This document shows positions 44,405 to 53,915 of a DNA stretch of 64,000 nt, one piece after another. The DNA is from Janthinobacterium rivuli. Its GTDB lineage: Bacteria; Pseudomonadota; Gammaproteobacteria; Burkholderiales; Burkholderiaceae_D. A program made the translations under genes and the position numbers. The stretch's first letter is position 1. Each line of letters starts with the position of its first letter. The DNA lies in assembly GCF_029690045.1 (NCBI RefSeq), contig NZ_CP121464.1, forward strand, positions 1,178,001 to 1,242,000, in the 5' to 3' direction. The notes below the pieces were generated by a model. The model was not told where the DNA came from, did no database searches, and saw only the letters and a list, made by a program, of their open reading frames with translations.

Positions 44405-46741
44405 TCACCTATTCAGCTGGCAGCCGAGCAGGGCCGCGTTGTAGAGCCCGTGCACGAGCATGGGCGCCAGCAGCGCGCCGCTGCGCTCGTAGGCATGGCC
44501 CGCGCACAGGCCCAGCACGAAGGCGGGCAGCATGGCGGCCGGTGGATGCACGAGGGCAAACAGCGCGGCGGCGATACCGATCGCTTGCCAGGCGGGCAGA
44601 GAGCGGCGCAAGCCTCCCTGCAGCAAGCCGCGGAAGAGGAATTCCTCGCACAGGGGCGCGGCCAGCACGCCTACGGCCAGTAGCCACAGTCCGTCGCTAT
44701 TGATCTGCATCAATGTTGAAGCGCTTGGCGGCAACAGGGCCGCATAAGCGATGCCGAACAGCGCCGCGGCACAGGCGCCCGCGACTCCCCGGCGCCATGG
44801 CTGGCGCCCCTGTCCGATGCGCGGCACGCCGGCCGTCCTGGCGCGCCAGTAGACGAGGCGCAGCGGCGCATACGTGAGCACGCCGGCCGCGCCGAAGGCG
44901 ATGGCCAGCTGCGCCAACTGCGCCAGCGGCGCCAGCGGCGCCGCATTGCTACCTTTGAGCAGGATCAAGGCCAGTGTTTGCAAGATGAAAAACAGCATGG
45001 CGGCGATCAGGCCGTCCGCCGCCGTTACTCTCGCTGGCGGCGAGGCGGCGGAGTCGAGCAGGTAGGGCAGAGCGTCGCGCGCCTTTTGCCACAGGGCCGC
45101 GGTCAGCGCGCACGTGAGCACGACAAACACCAGTTGCTGCACCAGGCTGCCGGCGGCCAGCGCGGCAATGTACAGGCCGGTGAGCAGCAAATACAGGTAC
45201 GTATAGATGGGACGCAGCTTTGCCGTTGTTTCGGTGGCCAGCGGATCGCTGGCAAATACGCCCAGCGCCACGGCGATCAGCGCATACAGGGGGATGCCGG
45301 CCAGGGCCAGCAGCATCAGGCCCGCCGTCTGCCACGACCAGGCGGGCAGCCAGACCAGCGCCACGCCGAACAGGACCAATGGGTACAGCAGGGCCAGCAC
45401 GGCCCACAGCTGCGCCTTTTGCCGCAGCGCCTGCTCGATGGAGACGGGAAACGTGTACAGCAGCCATAATGCGCCGCCTTCCTTGTTGAGGGTCTGGAAA
45501 GCCGACATCATGAGCACATAGGTGCCGAGGAAAAAGCCGGTGGAGGCCAGCAGCACGGGATGATCCAGCAGCGCGTGCAGGTCGCGCGCCTGGCCCGTCA
45601 CCACGGCCTGGCCGCCGAGGATCAGCAAGGGCATCAGCAGGGTTTGCACGAGAAAATTGCGGTCGCGCAAGAGTAACGTCAGTTCGCGCCGCTGAACCGC
45701 CGTGCCGAGGCGCGGGCGCCACCGCTGCGTGGGTACCGCTGCCGGCTTGCGCGCCGCCTCGCGCTGGCCCGTGCCCACGACGCCGTGGCGCAGCTGGCGG
45801 CGCAGGAGGGCCATGCCCAGCAGCATCAAGCACAGGCATTGCGCCAGCAGCAGGACGGCGGGCAGAAGACTGGCTGCCACACCATCGGCGTTGAGCAGGC
45901 GCACCAGCAGGCCCGGCGGCGTCCAGTGGCTCCAGGCGGGCATGGCGGCTGCCCACGCATAGGCGAAGCCGCCCGTGCCCATGCCGAAAGACATGCCCAG
46001 ATACATGGGCAACAGGCCCGCCAGGGAAATGACCGCCTGCAGGTTGCCCAGCCGGGATGGCGTGAGTGACAGGCGCAAGCCCGTGTCGACCAGGGTGCGC
46101 AGCATGGCGGCCAGGGCTAGCAGGACGAGGCTGGCGAGCAGACCGGACAGTGGCGAAAACCTGCCCTGGCCCGAATACCAGGCGATGACGGTCGTGCCGG
46201 GCCACAGGGCCAGCAAGCCGGCTGGATTGACGAGCGTGCGTTCGAGCACGCGCGCCCACAGCAAGGTGCTTTTCTCGGCGGGCAGGGTGACCAGCCATTC
46301 CAGGTCCCAGTCCGGCTTCGACAATTCTCCCATGCCTAGCGGCAGCAGGACGCTGACCAGCCACAGCAGCGCCAGCTGCAGGGTCAGGCCGCCGGTCAGC
46401 ACCGCGCTAAAGGGCGCGGCCATCAGCTGCGCGATGACGGGGTCGAGCAGGTGGCTGCCCGTGTGCAGGCTGCCACGCGCCTGGCAGGCGGCGACCTGGT
46501 CCAGCAAACAATGCATGTTCAGCACGCTATGGCGGGCGATGCTGCCGAAGGAAAACAGCATGGGCAGCAATAGCAGCGCGCCCAGCAGCCAGCGCCCGCC
46601 ACGCTTGCCCGGCGTGGCGGGGCGGCTTTTACTGTTTTTCTTGAAGGAAAGGCCTCGGCCGCTGACGTTGAGCAGGCGCTGCAGGCGCAAGCGGGTCAGC
46701 AGCCAGACGGCGCGCCAGGCGGTGGGCGGCGGCGCCGTCAT
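44405..46741 (-). CDS. ABC exporter permease fused to CPBP protease
   Basis: Product of 778 residues. The N-terminal two thirds are a polytopic ABC-2-type permease with about 12 helices. The C-terminal part is a CPBP (Abi-type) intramembrane metalloprotease with CEEFLFRGLLQGGLRRSL (Glu698-Glu699), FALVHPPAAML and FVLGLCAGHAYERSG, plus the last histidine motif MLVHGLYNAAL. The four protease motifs are intact. It overlaps the ATPase gene upstream by 4 bases, so together they form one exporter. A fused peptidase suggests processing and export of a peptide or prenylated substrate (inference). Confidence 0.85.
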   Translation of the reverse strand: MTAPPPTAWRAVWLLTRLRLQRLLNVSGRGLSFKKNSKSRPATPGKRGGRWLLGALLLLPMLFSFGSIARHSVLNMHCLLDQVAACQARGSLHTGSHLLDPVIAQLMAAPFSAVLTGGLTLQLALLWLVSVLLPLGMGELSKPDWDLEWLVTLPAEKSTLLWARVLERTLVNPAGLLALWPGTTVIAWYSGQGRFSPLSGLLASLVLLALAAMLRTLVDTGLRLSLTPSRLGNLQAVISLAGLLPMYLGMSFGMGTGGFAYAWAAAMPAWSHWTPPGLLVRLLNADGVAASLLPAVLLLAQCLCLMLLGMALLRRQLRHGVVGTGQREAARKPAAVPTQRWRPRLGTAVQRRELTLLLRDRNFLVQTLLMPLLILGGQAVVTGQARDLHALLDHPVLLASTGFFLGTYVLMMSAFQTLNKEGGALWLLYTFPVSIEQALRQKAQLWAVLALLYPLVLFGVALVWLPAWSWQTAGLMLLALAGIPLYALIAVALGVFASDPLATETTAKLRPIYTYLYLLLTGLYIAALAAGSLVQQLVFVVLTCALTAALWQKARDALPYLLDSAASPPARVTAADGLIAAMLFFILQTLALILLKGSNAAPLAPLAQLAQLAIAFGAAGVLTYAPLRLVYWRARTAGVPRIGQGRQPWRRGVAGACAAALFGIAYAALLPPSASTLMQINSDGLWLLAVGVLAAPLCEEFLFRGLLQGGLRRSLPAWQAIGIAAALFALVHPPAAMLPAFVLGLCAGHAYERSGALLAPMLVHGLYNAALLGCQLNR

Positions 46742-47463
46742 GTGGTTTCATCGGTGAGTTGCAAGAAGAGCTCTTCCAGGCTGCCATCGCTGGACAGTTG
46801 CTGGCGAATATCGTCCAGGCTGCCCGTGGCGACCAGGGCGCCACGGTGGATGATGGCGACCCTGCTGCACAGCTTTTGCGCCATATCGAGCAAATGCGTG
46901 GAAACAAAAATCGTGGTGCCGGCGGCGGCGCGGCGCAGCAAGCGTTCCTGCACGTCGCGCGAAGCTCGCGGGTCGAGGCCGTTGATCGGTTCATCGAGGA
47001 TCAGCACGGCCGGATCGTGTATCAGCGCGCACGCCAGGCCCAGTTTTTTCTTCATGCCCAGCGAGTAATTGACGGCGAAATCCTCGCTCGCCTCGTCCAG
47101 GCCAAATTCCGTCAGCAGGCGTGCCGTGCGCGTTACCGCTTCGGCGCGTGAAAAACCATGCATTTCGGCCACGAATTGCAGGATTTCACGGCCGCGCAAA
47201 TAATCGTAAAAGATGGGATTGTCTGGCAGGTAGCCCACCTTGCGCTTGACGGCGGCGCCATCGCGCTGGCAATCGAGGCCATCGACCAGCACGCGGCCGG
47301 CACTGGGAACGAGGATGCCCATCAGCATGCGGATGGTGGTGGTTTTTCCCGCCCCGTTCGGGCCCAGGAAACCGAAGACTTCTCCTTTGCCCACTTGCAA
47401 GGTTAGCGGCTTGACGGCCTCGAACGTGCCGTACTGTTTGGACAAGCCTTCAAAGGCAATCAT
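46738..47463 (-). CDS. ABC transporter ATP-binding protein
   Basis: ATPase of the exporter, 241 residues. Walker A GPNGAGKTTTIRM, a Q-loop with GYLPDNPIFYDYL, the signature-like NYSLGMKKKLGLA and Walker B VLILDEPINGLDP. Typical of the ABC-2 class (type II exporters, CcmA-like). I took the ATG at 47463, six bases after GGGA, instead of an ATG four codons upstream. Translationally coupled to the permease-protease gene. Confidence 0.92.
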   Translation of the reverse strand: MIAFEGLSKQYGTFEAVKPLTLQVGKGEVFGFLGPNGAGKTTTIRMLMGILVPSAGRVLVDGLDCQRDGAAVKRKVGYLPDNPIFYDYLRGREILQFVAEMHGFSRAEAVTRTARLLTEFGLDEASEDFAVNYSLGMKKKLGLACALIHDPAVLILDEPINGLDPRASRDVQERLLRRAAAGTTIFVSTHLLDMAQKLCSRVAIIHRGALVATGSLDDIRQQLSSDGSLEELFLQLTDETT

Positions 47464-47526
47464 CGTGCATCCCAAAAAAGATAGCGTGCAGGATGATAGC
47501 CCGAGACGGCGCCGCTGGCGCGTCCC

Positions 47527-48375
47527 TTAGTGTCGCAGCATGACGCCGATGGCAATGCAGGCCAGGATCGCCAGGCTCATGGCGATGCCGTAGGCTGCCA
47601 TCAATACCAGCCAGCGGCAGATGGTGGCGAGTTTGCCGCTTCGATACACACGCCACATGGCCCAGGGCAGATAGGCCAGCAGCCAGACGCCGAGTGTGAG
47701 GCGGATGATGTTGACGGGGATCAAGGTCATCAGCGCCATCGTGATGAAGGCGAAGGCATTCGCATGCAGGGCGAACAGGAAATGTTCGCCATAGCGCCTT
47801 CCGCTGCCCAGGTAAAGGATTTTCAGGAACAGGGCGAACAGCGGCATCAGGCAAAACATGGCGTACGGCGCGTAATGGTAAAAGCTGTCCACCACGAGTT
47901 TTTGTTTCTCCGCCGTGGGCAGTTGCTCGAAGTCTTGCCATTGCTGCGGCAGGGTGGGTGTCTGGCCCAGGATGCTGAGCTGTATAGGTGATGGTTTGTT
48001 TTCCTGAGTTTGACGGGGGCCGTGGGCGTTCACCTGGGCTGGCTGATCGTGGACGGTGAGGAATACGGCGGGGCTGCTGAACTTGAGGATGGCAAAGAAC
48101 AGGATGCTGAACGTCAGGTAGACGCGCAGCGGCTCCACGTAGCGCACGCGGCGTCCCGCGATGTATTCATTGCTCAGCGCGCCAGGACGGAACAGCAGCA
48201 GGGCCAGGGTACGCCAGAGCTTGCCTTCGAGCGCCACATAATGGGCAACGAATTCATGCAGGAATTCGCGTGCGCTGGGCATGTGCAGGGTCGTCGTCTG
48301 GCCGCAGGCGCTGCAGAAGTTGCCTGGCGCATCGGTATTGCAGTTATGGCAGGTGCTGGATGACACTGTTTTCAA
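47527..48375 (-). CDS. DUF3667 zinc-ribbon membrane protein
   Basis: Product of 282 residues. A zinc ribbon at the N-terminus (CHNC near 9-12 and CSAC near 21-24) is followed by the DUF3667 block LHEFVAHYVALEGKLWRTL and GALSNEYIAGRRVRYVEPLR, then about five membrane helices in the rest. The function of the family is unknown; the sequence suggests metal sensing or membrane assembly at best. It stands alone, 63 bases downstream of which begins the ABC ATPase gene. Confidence 0.85.
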   Translation of the reverse strand: MKTVSSSTCHNCNTDAPGNFCSACGQTTTLHMPSAREFLHEFVAHYVALEGKLWRTLALLLFRPGALSNEYIAGRRVRYVEPLRVYLTFSILFFAILKFSSPAVFLTVHDQPAQVNAHGPRQTQENKPSPIQLSILGQTPTLPQQWQDFEQLPTAEKQKLVVDSFYHYAPYAMFCLMPLFALFLKILYLGSGRRYGEHFLFALHANAFAFITMALMTLIPVNIIRLTLGVWLLAYLPWAMWRVYRSGKLATICRWLVLMAAYGIAMSLAILACIAIGVMLRH

Positions 48376-48499
48376 GATGAACTCTTTCCATGGCCAAAAA
48401 ATGATCGCTCAAGGGCGCAGCCTATGATGAATGAAAAGAATGATAAAAGCACACTTTTATCTTTTTCGTTGCTTCCGAGATACAAAATGCCTGCGCCGT

Positions 48500-49192
48500 T
48501 CAGCCTCCACCAAAGGCGGCCAGCAGGCGCCGCTCGCCAGCCGGCGTGAGGCGCAGGGCGCGGCTGTCGAGTTCGCGTTCGGCCCAGCGCTGGCGCAGGG
48601 CCAGTTGCAGGATGGCGGCCCCCAGCGCGCCGCCCAGGTGGGCACGCCGTTCGCTCCAGTCCAGGCAGGCACAGGCGAAGCGGCGGCGCTGGCGCTGCAA
48701 TTGTGGCACGTCGATGCCCAGCGCCGCCATGCCGGCCGCGCCCGCTTCCGACAAACGATATTCTCCGCCATCGTCGAGCAGCCAGTCTTGGGCGTGCAAC
48801 TGGTCGTGCACGGTGACGGCCACCGTGCCGGCCATGTGGTCGTAGCAAGTGCGCGCATGGCGCAGGCGGTCGGGCGTGGAAGGCGTAAAGGGCGTCGCCG
48901 GCACGCCGGCCACCACCAGCAGCGCTTCCAGCGCTCGCGCCACCTCCGTGCTGGCCAGGCGGTAATAGCGGTGCTTGCCCTGCGCCACCATCGACAGCAA
49001 ACCATCGTCGCGCAAGCGGCTCAGATGGGCGCTGGCCGTCGAGGCGCCCACTTCGGCCAGCGTGGCCAATTCCGTGGCCGTGCGCGCATGGCCGTCGAGC
49101 AGGCTGCACAGCATGCGCGCGCGGGCCGGTTCGGCGATGGCGCCGGCCAGTTGCGCCAGACCCATGTCGGCCGAGGGAAGTTTGTCATCCAT
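48500..49192 (-). CDS. ArsR-type winged-helix regulator
   Basis: Transcription factor of 230 residues from the ATG at 49192. The N-terminal ArsR-like domain has LAGAIAEPARARMLCSLLDG, ATELATLAEVGASTASAHLS (recognition helix) and HRYYRLAS. The C-terminal region holds a conserved histidine/cysteine-poor helical domain. No clear metal-binding cysteine motif is visible, so it is probably a sensor of an organic ligand. Divergent from the P450-ABM gene pair by 70 bases, hence a likely regulator of it. Confidence 0.85.
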   Translation of the reverse strand: MDDKLPSADMGLAQLAGAIAEPARARMLCSLLDGHARTATELATLAEVGASTASAHLSRLRDDGLLSMVAQGKHRYYRLASTEVARALEALLVVAGVPATPFTPSTPDRLRHARTCYDHMAGTVAVTVHDQLHAQDWLLDDGGEYRLSEAGAAGMAALGIDVPQLQRQRRRFACACLDWSERRAHLGGALGAAILQLALRQRWAERELDSRALRLTPAGERRLLAAFGGG

Positions 49193-49262
49193 GATTCGTT
49201 CGTGGGCGAAGTGTTGTGGTGGAAGGACCAGCATACTCGTGTCCCACCCTCACTGCAATGGA

Positions 49263-50384
49263 ATGCGCATGCCGTCCACCGACTTTGTTATCGACCCCGC
49301 CGACCCTTTCGCCGCCGTTACCCACGCGGCGCCATATGATTACTATCGCCGCCTGGCGGATGGCCCGCCGCTGCGTTTCCAGGCCTCACTCGACTGCTGG
49401 CTGGCGACGGGCGCGGCCGGCGTGCTGGCCGTACTGGCGCATCCCGCTTGCCGCGTGCGCCCGACAGGACAGCCTGTACCGGATACTCTGGCGGGCACGC
49501 CGTGCGGCGTGATTTTTGCCGAACTGGTGCGCATGAACGATGGCGAACGGCATGCCGTGTCGAAACAGGTGCTGGCGCGCGCGCTGGGCCAGGTGGATCT
49601 GGCGCGCCTGCAGGAGCGGGCGATGCATCTTGCCAATGATTATGTTCCCGGCAGCGCCGCCCAGCTCAACGATGCGGTTTTTCAACTGCCCCTGTTTGCC
49701 ATGGCCGACTTGCTGGGCTTTGCGCCTGCGCAATGGCCGGCGCTGGCCGCCTGGACGCGCGATTTTGTCGCCTGCCTGTCGCCGCTCAGCAATGGTGAAC
49801 AACTGGCCGGCGCGCAGGATGCGGCCGATTCCCTGTTGCAAGGTTTTGGCCACTTGCTGCGCGAGGGCAACGCGAGGCCCGGCAGCCTGCTGGCCAGTAT
49901 CGTGGCCGAGACCGATGCCATGGGAAGCGGCTTGCTGGCCAACCTCGTGGGCTTGCTGTCGCAGACCTGCGACGCCACAGCCGGCTTGCTGGGCAATGCC
50001 ATCGTGGCTTTGCGCGCGCAGCCTGACTTGCTGCCGTCACTGCGCGCCGCCCCCCAGCGATGGCCGGCCATGCTGCGCGAGGTCAGCCGGAATGATCCGG
50101 CCATCCACAACACGCGCCGCTACACGGCTGATGCCGTGGAATTGCATGGCGTGCGCGTGCCGGCCGGGCAGATGATCGTCGTCGTGCTGGCCAGCGCTGG
50201 CGATGCGGAGTTGGGCTTTGGCCATGGCCGCCACGGTTGTCCGGGCCAGTCCATCGCGCACACCATCGCCACGGCTTGCCTGCAGACGTGGGCCGATGCG
50301 TTGCAACGCTTGCCGCTGGCGTGGCGTTACCTGCCGTCGCTGAATGCCCGCATCCCCGTCTTTAGCCCAGGAGAAATGAAATGA
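49263..50384 (+). CDS. cytochrome P450-like protein
   Basis: Predicted P450 monooxygenase, 373 residues, on the short side (usually about 400). The heme loop FGHGRHGCPG holds the thiolate Cys326, and EVSR (273-276) is the K-helix ExxR. The I-helix reads LLSQTCDATAG, with DAT where (D/E)-T is usual, so the acid-alcohol pair for oxygen activation is shifted. The frame is open upstream over the regulator gene; I used the ATG at 49263, and ATG 49269 is equal. Soluble, no membrane anchor. It overlaps the ABM gene by 4 bases. Substrate unknown. Confidence 0.8.
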   Translation: MRMPSTDFVIDPADPFAAVTHAAPYDYYRRLADGPPLRFQASLDCWLATGAAGVLAVLAHPACRVRPTGQPVPDTLAGTPCGVIFAELVRMNDGERHAVSKQVLARALGQVDLARLQERAMHLANDYVPGSAAQLNDAVFQLPLFAMADLLGFAPAQWPALAAWTRDFVACLSPLSNGEQLAGAQDAADSLLQGFGHLLREGNARPGSLLASIVAETDAMGSGLLANLVGLLSQTCDATAGLLGNAIVALRAQPDLLPSLRAAPQRWPAMLREVSRNDPAIHNTRRYTADAVELHGVRVPAGQMIVVVLASAGDAELGFGHGRHGCPGQSIAHTIATACLQTWADALQRLPLAWRYLPSLNARIPVFSPGEMK

Positions 50385-50728
50385 TTGCCGTGATTTTCGA
50401 AGTCTGGCCCAGCGCGGAAGGGCGCCAGGAATACCTGGACCTGGCCGCCGCGCTGCGTCCCTTGCTCGATGAAGTCGATGGTTTCATTTCCATCGAGCGC
50501 TTCAGCAGCCTGAGCGAGCCAGGTAAATTGCTGTCGCTATCCTTCTTTCGCGACGAGGCGGCGCTGGCGCAGTGGCGGCAGCTGGAAGCGCACCGGGCTG
50601 CGCAAACGGCCGGCAGGCAGGGCGTATTTGATGATTACCGGCTGCGCATCGCCGCCGTGGTGCGCGATTACGGCATGCTGGACCGGCAACAGGCGCCGGC
50701 CGACAGCCGCCAGCGCCACAGCGTTTAG
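50381..50728 (+). CDS. antibiotic biosynthesis monooxygenase (ABM) domain protein
   Basis: Product of 115 residues with an ABM/dimeric alpha-beta barrel fold: IAVIFEVWPSAEGRQEYLDL, EVDGFISIERFSS and LLSLSFFRDEAALAQWRQ. Members include cofactor-free monooxygenases and heme-degrading enzymes. Translationally coupled to the P450-like gene (ATGA), so the two enzymes probably modify the same small molecule under control of the divergent ArsR-type regulator. Substrate unknown. Confidence 0.88.
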   Translation: MIAVIFEVWPSAEGRQEYLDLAAALRPLLDEVDGFISIERFSSLSEPGKLLSLSFFRDEAALAQWRQLEAHRAAQTAGRQGVFDDYRLRIAAVVRDYGMLDRQQAPADSRQRHSV

Positions 50729-51177
50729 CGGGGCAGCGCGCCCTGCGTGATTTTCACTTTGACCCGGTAAGTGGGCTCGGCCGCATTCAGGGCCGGCGGC
50801 GTGGCCGGGTCGACGTCGAGCAAGGTAAACGTCAGGTGGTTGACGGTGACGGAGCTGGAAGCGCCGGGCATGGAATCGGACAAGACGATGTCGGTCGTGC
50901 CTGCGCTGTTGAGCAAACTGAAACTGTAGCTGACGTAGCCTTTCCATACGCACACGGCGCCTTTGCGGCAGCGGCTGTCGTTGACGCGCTCGAGTTTCAG
51001 GGTATCGGTGGCCGTGATGGCGACCTGTTCGCCCGGCGAGAGCACGTGGGTGACGCTGCGCGGCGTGTTTTCCGCGTCGCCGGCGCTGCCGGCCGCGCCG
51101 CAGCCGGCCAGCACGGCCAGGCAGGCGAAGAACAGGGGCAGCAGCACGCTACGATAAGAGTGGGTCAGATAATGCAT
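50725..51177 (-). CDS. lipoprotein of unknown function
   Basis: Predicted lipoprotein of 150 residues with lipobox VLAGC (Cys near 26). The mature part is beta-rich with a pair of cysteines in RCRKGAVCVWKG and two copies of an LSxG-type turn. No family recognised with confidence. The ATG at 51177 follows AAAGGA with good spacing; the frame continues upstream without a start codon of similar quality. Its stop overlaps the ABM gene end by 4 bases on the other strand. Confidence 0.7.
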   Translation of the reverse strand: MHYLTHSYRSVLLPLFFACLAVLAGCGAAGSAGDAENTPRSVTHVLSPGEQVAITATDTLKLERVNDSRCRKGAVCVWKGYVSYSFSLLNSAGTTDIVLSDSMPGASSSVTVNHLTFTLLDVDPATPPALNAAEPTYRVKVKITQGALPR

Positions 51178-51354
51178 GTTTTTCCTTTCAGGTAGAGCGT
51201 TCCGGCGTGCTTGTTCACGCGTGGGATGAAATGATAGTAACAAAATGATATTTTTCAGGCGCACTATTGGCGTGCTGCCGATGAATTGACGCGCCGGCCA
51301 CGCGGCGCGCCGATTACTGCGTAAAATGGCTGTTTTGAAAATCAGGAAACAACC

Positions 51355-51621
51355 ATGAAAAAAACCGACCTGGCCAAAAGCGATGCCAAGAAACTGATGG
51401 GAAAGATGAGTGTTCCCGGCGCCGGTGCATTCGGTAAGGAAGCGGTGGTCGTCGACCGCCGCGAGCAGCGCAAGCGCGATCAGGCCCTGGGCCTGGTGCC
51501 GTTCGCCGTCAAGCTGAACAGCGATCTGGTGTTGCAATTGCAGACCCTGGCCAAGGAGCGCGGCGCGGATCTGAATGAATTGGTTGCCGAAGTCCTCGTC
51601 AAGGGCCTGGCTGCAGCGTAA
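51355..51621 (+). CDS. small basic protein of unknown function
   Basis: Product of 88 residues, lysine-rich at the N-terminus (KKTDLAKSDAKKLMGKM), then RREQRKRDQALGLVPFAVKL, and a C-terminal helix pair (LVLQLQTLAKERGADLNELVAEVLVKGL) that resembles a ribbon-helix-helix arm (inference). Possibly a DNA-binding protein; no family assigned. It has its own terminator and no operon partner. Confidence 0.7.
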   Translation: MKKTDLAKSDAKKLMGKMSVPGAGAFGKEAVVVDRREQRKRDQALGLVPFAVKLNSDLVLQLQTLAKERGADLNELVAEVLVKGLAAA

Positions 51622-51665
51622 GGGCTGACAATGTTTATCTGTTGATAAATATCAGTGGTAAAACT

Positions 51666-51689
51666 AAAAGGCGCCTTGCGGCGCCTTTT
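51666..51689. terminator. bidirectional terminator between the small basic protein gene and rpoH
   Basis: AAAAGGCGCC (51666-51675), loop TTGC, GGCGCCTTTT (51680-51689). A perfect 10-base-pair stem ending in T-runs on both strands. It serves the convergent genes on either side. Confidence 0.92.
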
Positions 51690-51710
51690 GCATTGCGGCA
51701 TTGCTTTCGA

Positions 51711-52610
<900 letters not shown>

Positions 52611-52644
52611 GTTTTCTCCCTCGTAGTCTTGCTTTGTTCCAGTT

Positions 52645-52666
52645 GGCCACGTCACGCGACGTGGTC
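52645..52666 (-). promoter_or_regulatory. stem-loop in the rpoH leader
   Basis: CCACGTC (52647-52653), loop ACGC, GACGTGG (52658-52664), extended by a G-U and a G-C pair to 52645-52666. It lies about 35 bases before the rpoH ATG. In E. coli rpoH an mRNA structure over the start acts as thermosensor. Here the stem does not cover the ribosome site, so the role is open. Confidence 0.5.
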
Positions 52667-52760
52667 CGGTTGTCTGTTTGCGTATTCGGTCTTGCACTTT
52701 GCAGAGCGCGGCACCATCTTCATCTGGCGTCCATGGCGCTTCTGCCTTTGGTATGTCCCT

Positions 52761-52790
52761 ATATTAGCACTCTCTGCTTGAGAGTGCCAA
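52761..52790 (-). promoter_or_regulatory. rpoH promoter overlapped by a CIRCE (HrcA) operator
   Basis: CIRCE consensus TTAGCACTC-N9-GAGTGCTAA is matched in 17 of 18 positions at 52764-52790 (right arm GAGTGCCAA on the plus strand). Read toward rpoH, its two arms contribute the -35 TTGGCA (52785-52790) and part of the -10 TAATAT (52761-52766) with an 18-base spacer. An HrcA dimer bound here would block RNA polymerase, so HrcA is expected to repress rpoH. Confidence 0.88.
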
Positions 52791-52957
52791 TCAGCACATT
52801 TAATCGGCCTGATAGCCTAAATGCTATGGCGATTTAATGCTTGATATATATATGAACAGTGATTTGAACACGTAATCAGTCTACGGCCTCTGGCTGAAGC
52901 GAACCTTAAGAATACTTGCTAAATATCAAGATAACAGCAGATGGGGAGGGTGAGGCG

Positions 52958-52984
52958 CATGGCGGCACCGCAGGCGCCGCCATG
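52958..52984 (-). terminator. stem-loop after ftsX
   Basis: CATGGCGGC (52958-52966) and GCCGCCATG (52976-52984), a perfect 9-base-pair stem with a 9-base loop, begins 11 bases after the ftsX stop. No T-run, so a Rho-assisted terminator or 3' stabiliser of the ftsYEX mRNA. Confidence 0.5.
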
Positions 52985-52994
52985 GGAGGCAAGG

Positions 52995-53915
52995 TCAGTT
53001 CAGGCGCGCCAGATGGCGCTGCACGCAGAGGAAGGCGCCGATCAGGCCCAGGCCGGCGCTGACGGCCAGCAAGCCGGCCATCGGCAGCGGCGCCAGCGGC
53101 ACCAGCTGGAATTCGGACGCGTACAGGCGCGCAAACTCGGCAATCGCGGTATTGAGCGGTTGCAAGGCCAGCGCCACGGCGCCCAGAGCCAGCGCACCGG
53201 CGCACAGGCCCAGCAGGGCACCCGTGTAATAGAAGGGGCGGTGGATGAAGGTGTCGGTGGCGCCGATCAGTTTCGAGATACTGATTTCATCGCGCTGCTG
53301 CATCACTTGCAAGCGGATGGTGTTGAAGACAACAGCGATCACGGCCACGCCCAAAGTAATGGCCAGCAGCAACAGCACCAGACGCAGCACGCCCAGCAGG
53401 GCCGCCAGACGCTTGACCCAGGCCGAATCGACTTGCGCCGATTCCACGCCGGGCAACTGGCGCAACTGTTCCGCCACGGCATCGACGTCCTGCGCTTCGC
53501 TGGCGCTGCTGAAGGCGTCGAGTTTCAGCACATAGCTGTCGGGCAGGGGATTGTCGCCCAGGGTGCTCAGCACATCGGCCAGGCCGCTCTTGTTTTTCAG
53601 GGTGTCGAGCGCCTGTTCGCGCGCGATGAAGACGATCTTCGCCTTTTGCTCGCCGACGATCTTGCGCATGGAACTGGCCAGCGCCACGGCTTGCTCGCGC
53701 GGCGTGTCGATCTTCAGGAAAACGCTGATTTCCGGGTCGACCGACATCTGTTCCGACATCGGGCGCACATTGTCGAGCATGGTCAAGCCGGCGAACGGCA
53801 GCGACAGGGCGATGGCGACGACGACGACGTTCAATAAAAAGCCGCCCGGCGACTTGCGCAAATGAATTAGCGCCGAGCCCAGCGCGAAGCGGTGTTGACG
53901 GAACCAGCCTCTCAT
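52995..53915 (-). CDS. ftsX: cell division protein FtsX
   Basis: Membrane partner of FtsE in the FtsEX complex, 306 residues, four membrane helices. The N-terminal helix (GGFLLNVVVVAIALSLPFAG) is followed by a periplasmic loop (about 50-175), which in other bacteria activates murein hydrolases, then three C-terminal helices (LVLLLLAITLGVAVIAVVF, PFYYTGALLGLCAGALALGA and PLPMAGLLAVSAGLGLIGAF). Overlaps ftsE by 4 bases. Confidence 0.95.
   Translation of the reverse strand: MRGWFRQHRFALGSALIHLRKSPGGFLLNVVVVAIALSLPFAGLTMLDNVRPMSEQMSVDPEISVFLKIDTPREQAVALASSMRKIVGEQKAKIVFIAREQALDTLKNKSGLADVLSTLGDNPLPDSYVLKLDAFSSASEAQDVDAVAEQLRQLPGVESAQVDSAWVKRLAALLGVLRLVLLLLAITLGVAVIAVVFNTIRLQVMQQRDEISISKLIGATDTFIHRPFYYTGALLGLCAGALALGAVALALQPLNTAIAEFARLYASEFQLVPLAPLPMAGLLAVSAGLGLIGAFLCVQRHLARLN

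Larger units (their letters stand above)
52611..52994 (-). other. rpoH leader and promoter region, 384 bases
   Basis: Non-coding spacer between ftsX and rpoH. In rpoH reading order it holds a stem-loop after ftsX, an AT-rich stretch, the promoter with the CIRCE element, and a leader of about 143 bases with a second stem-loop. No gene-like frame is seen inside it. Confidence 0.8.
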
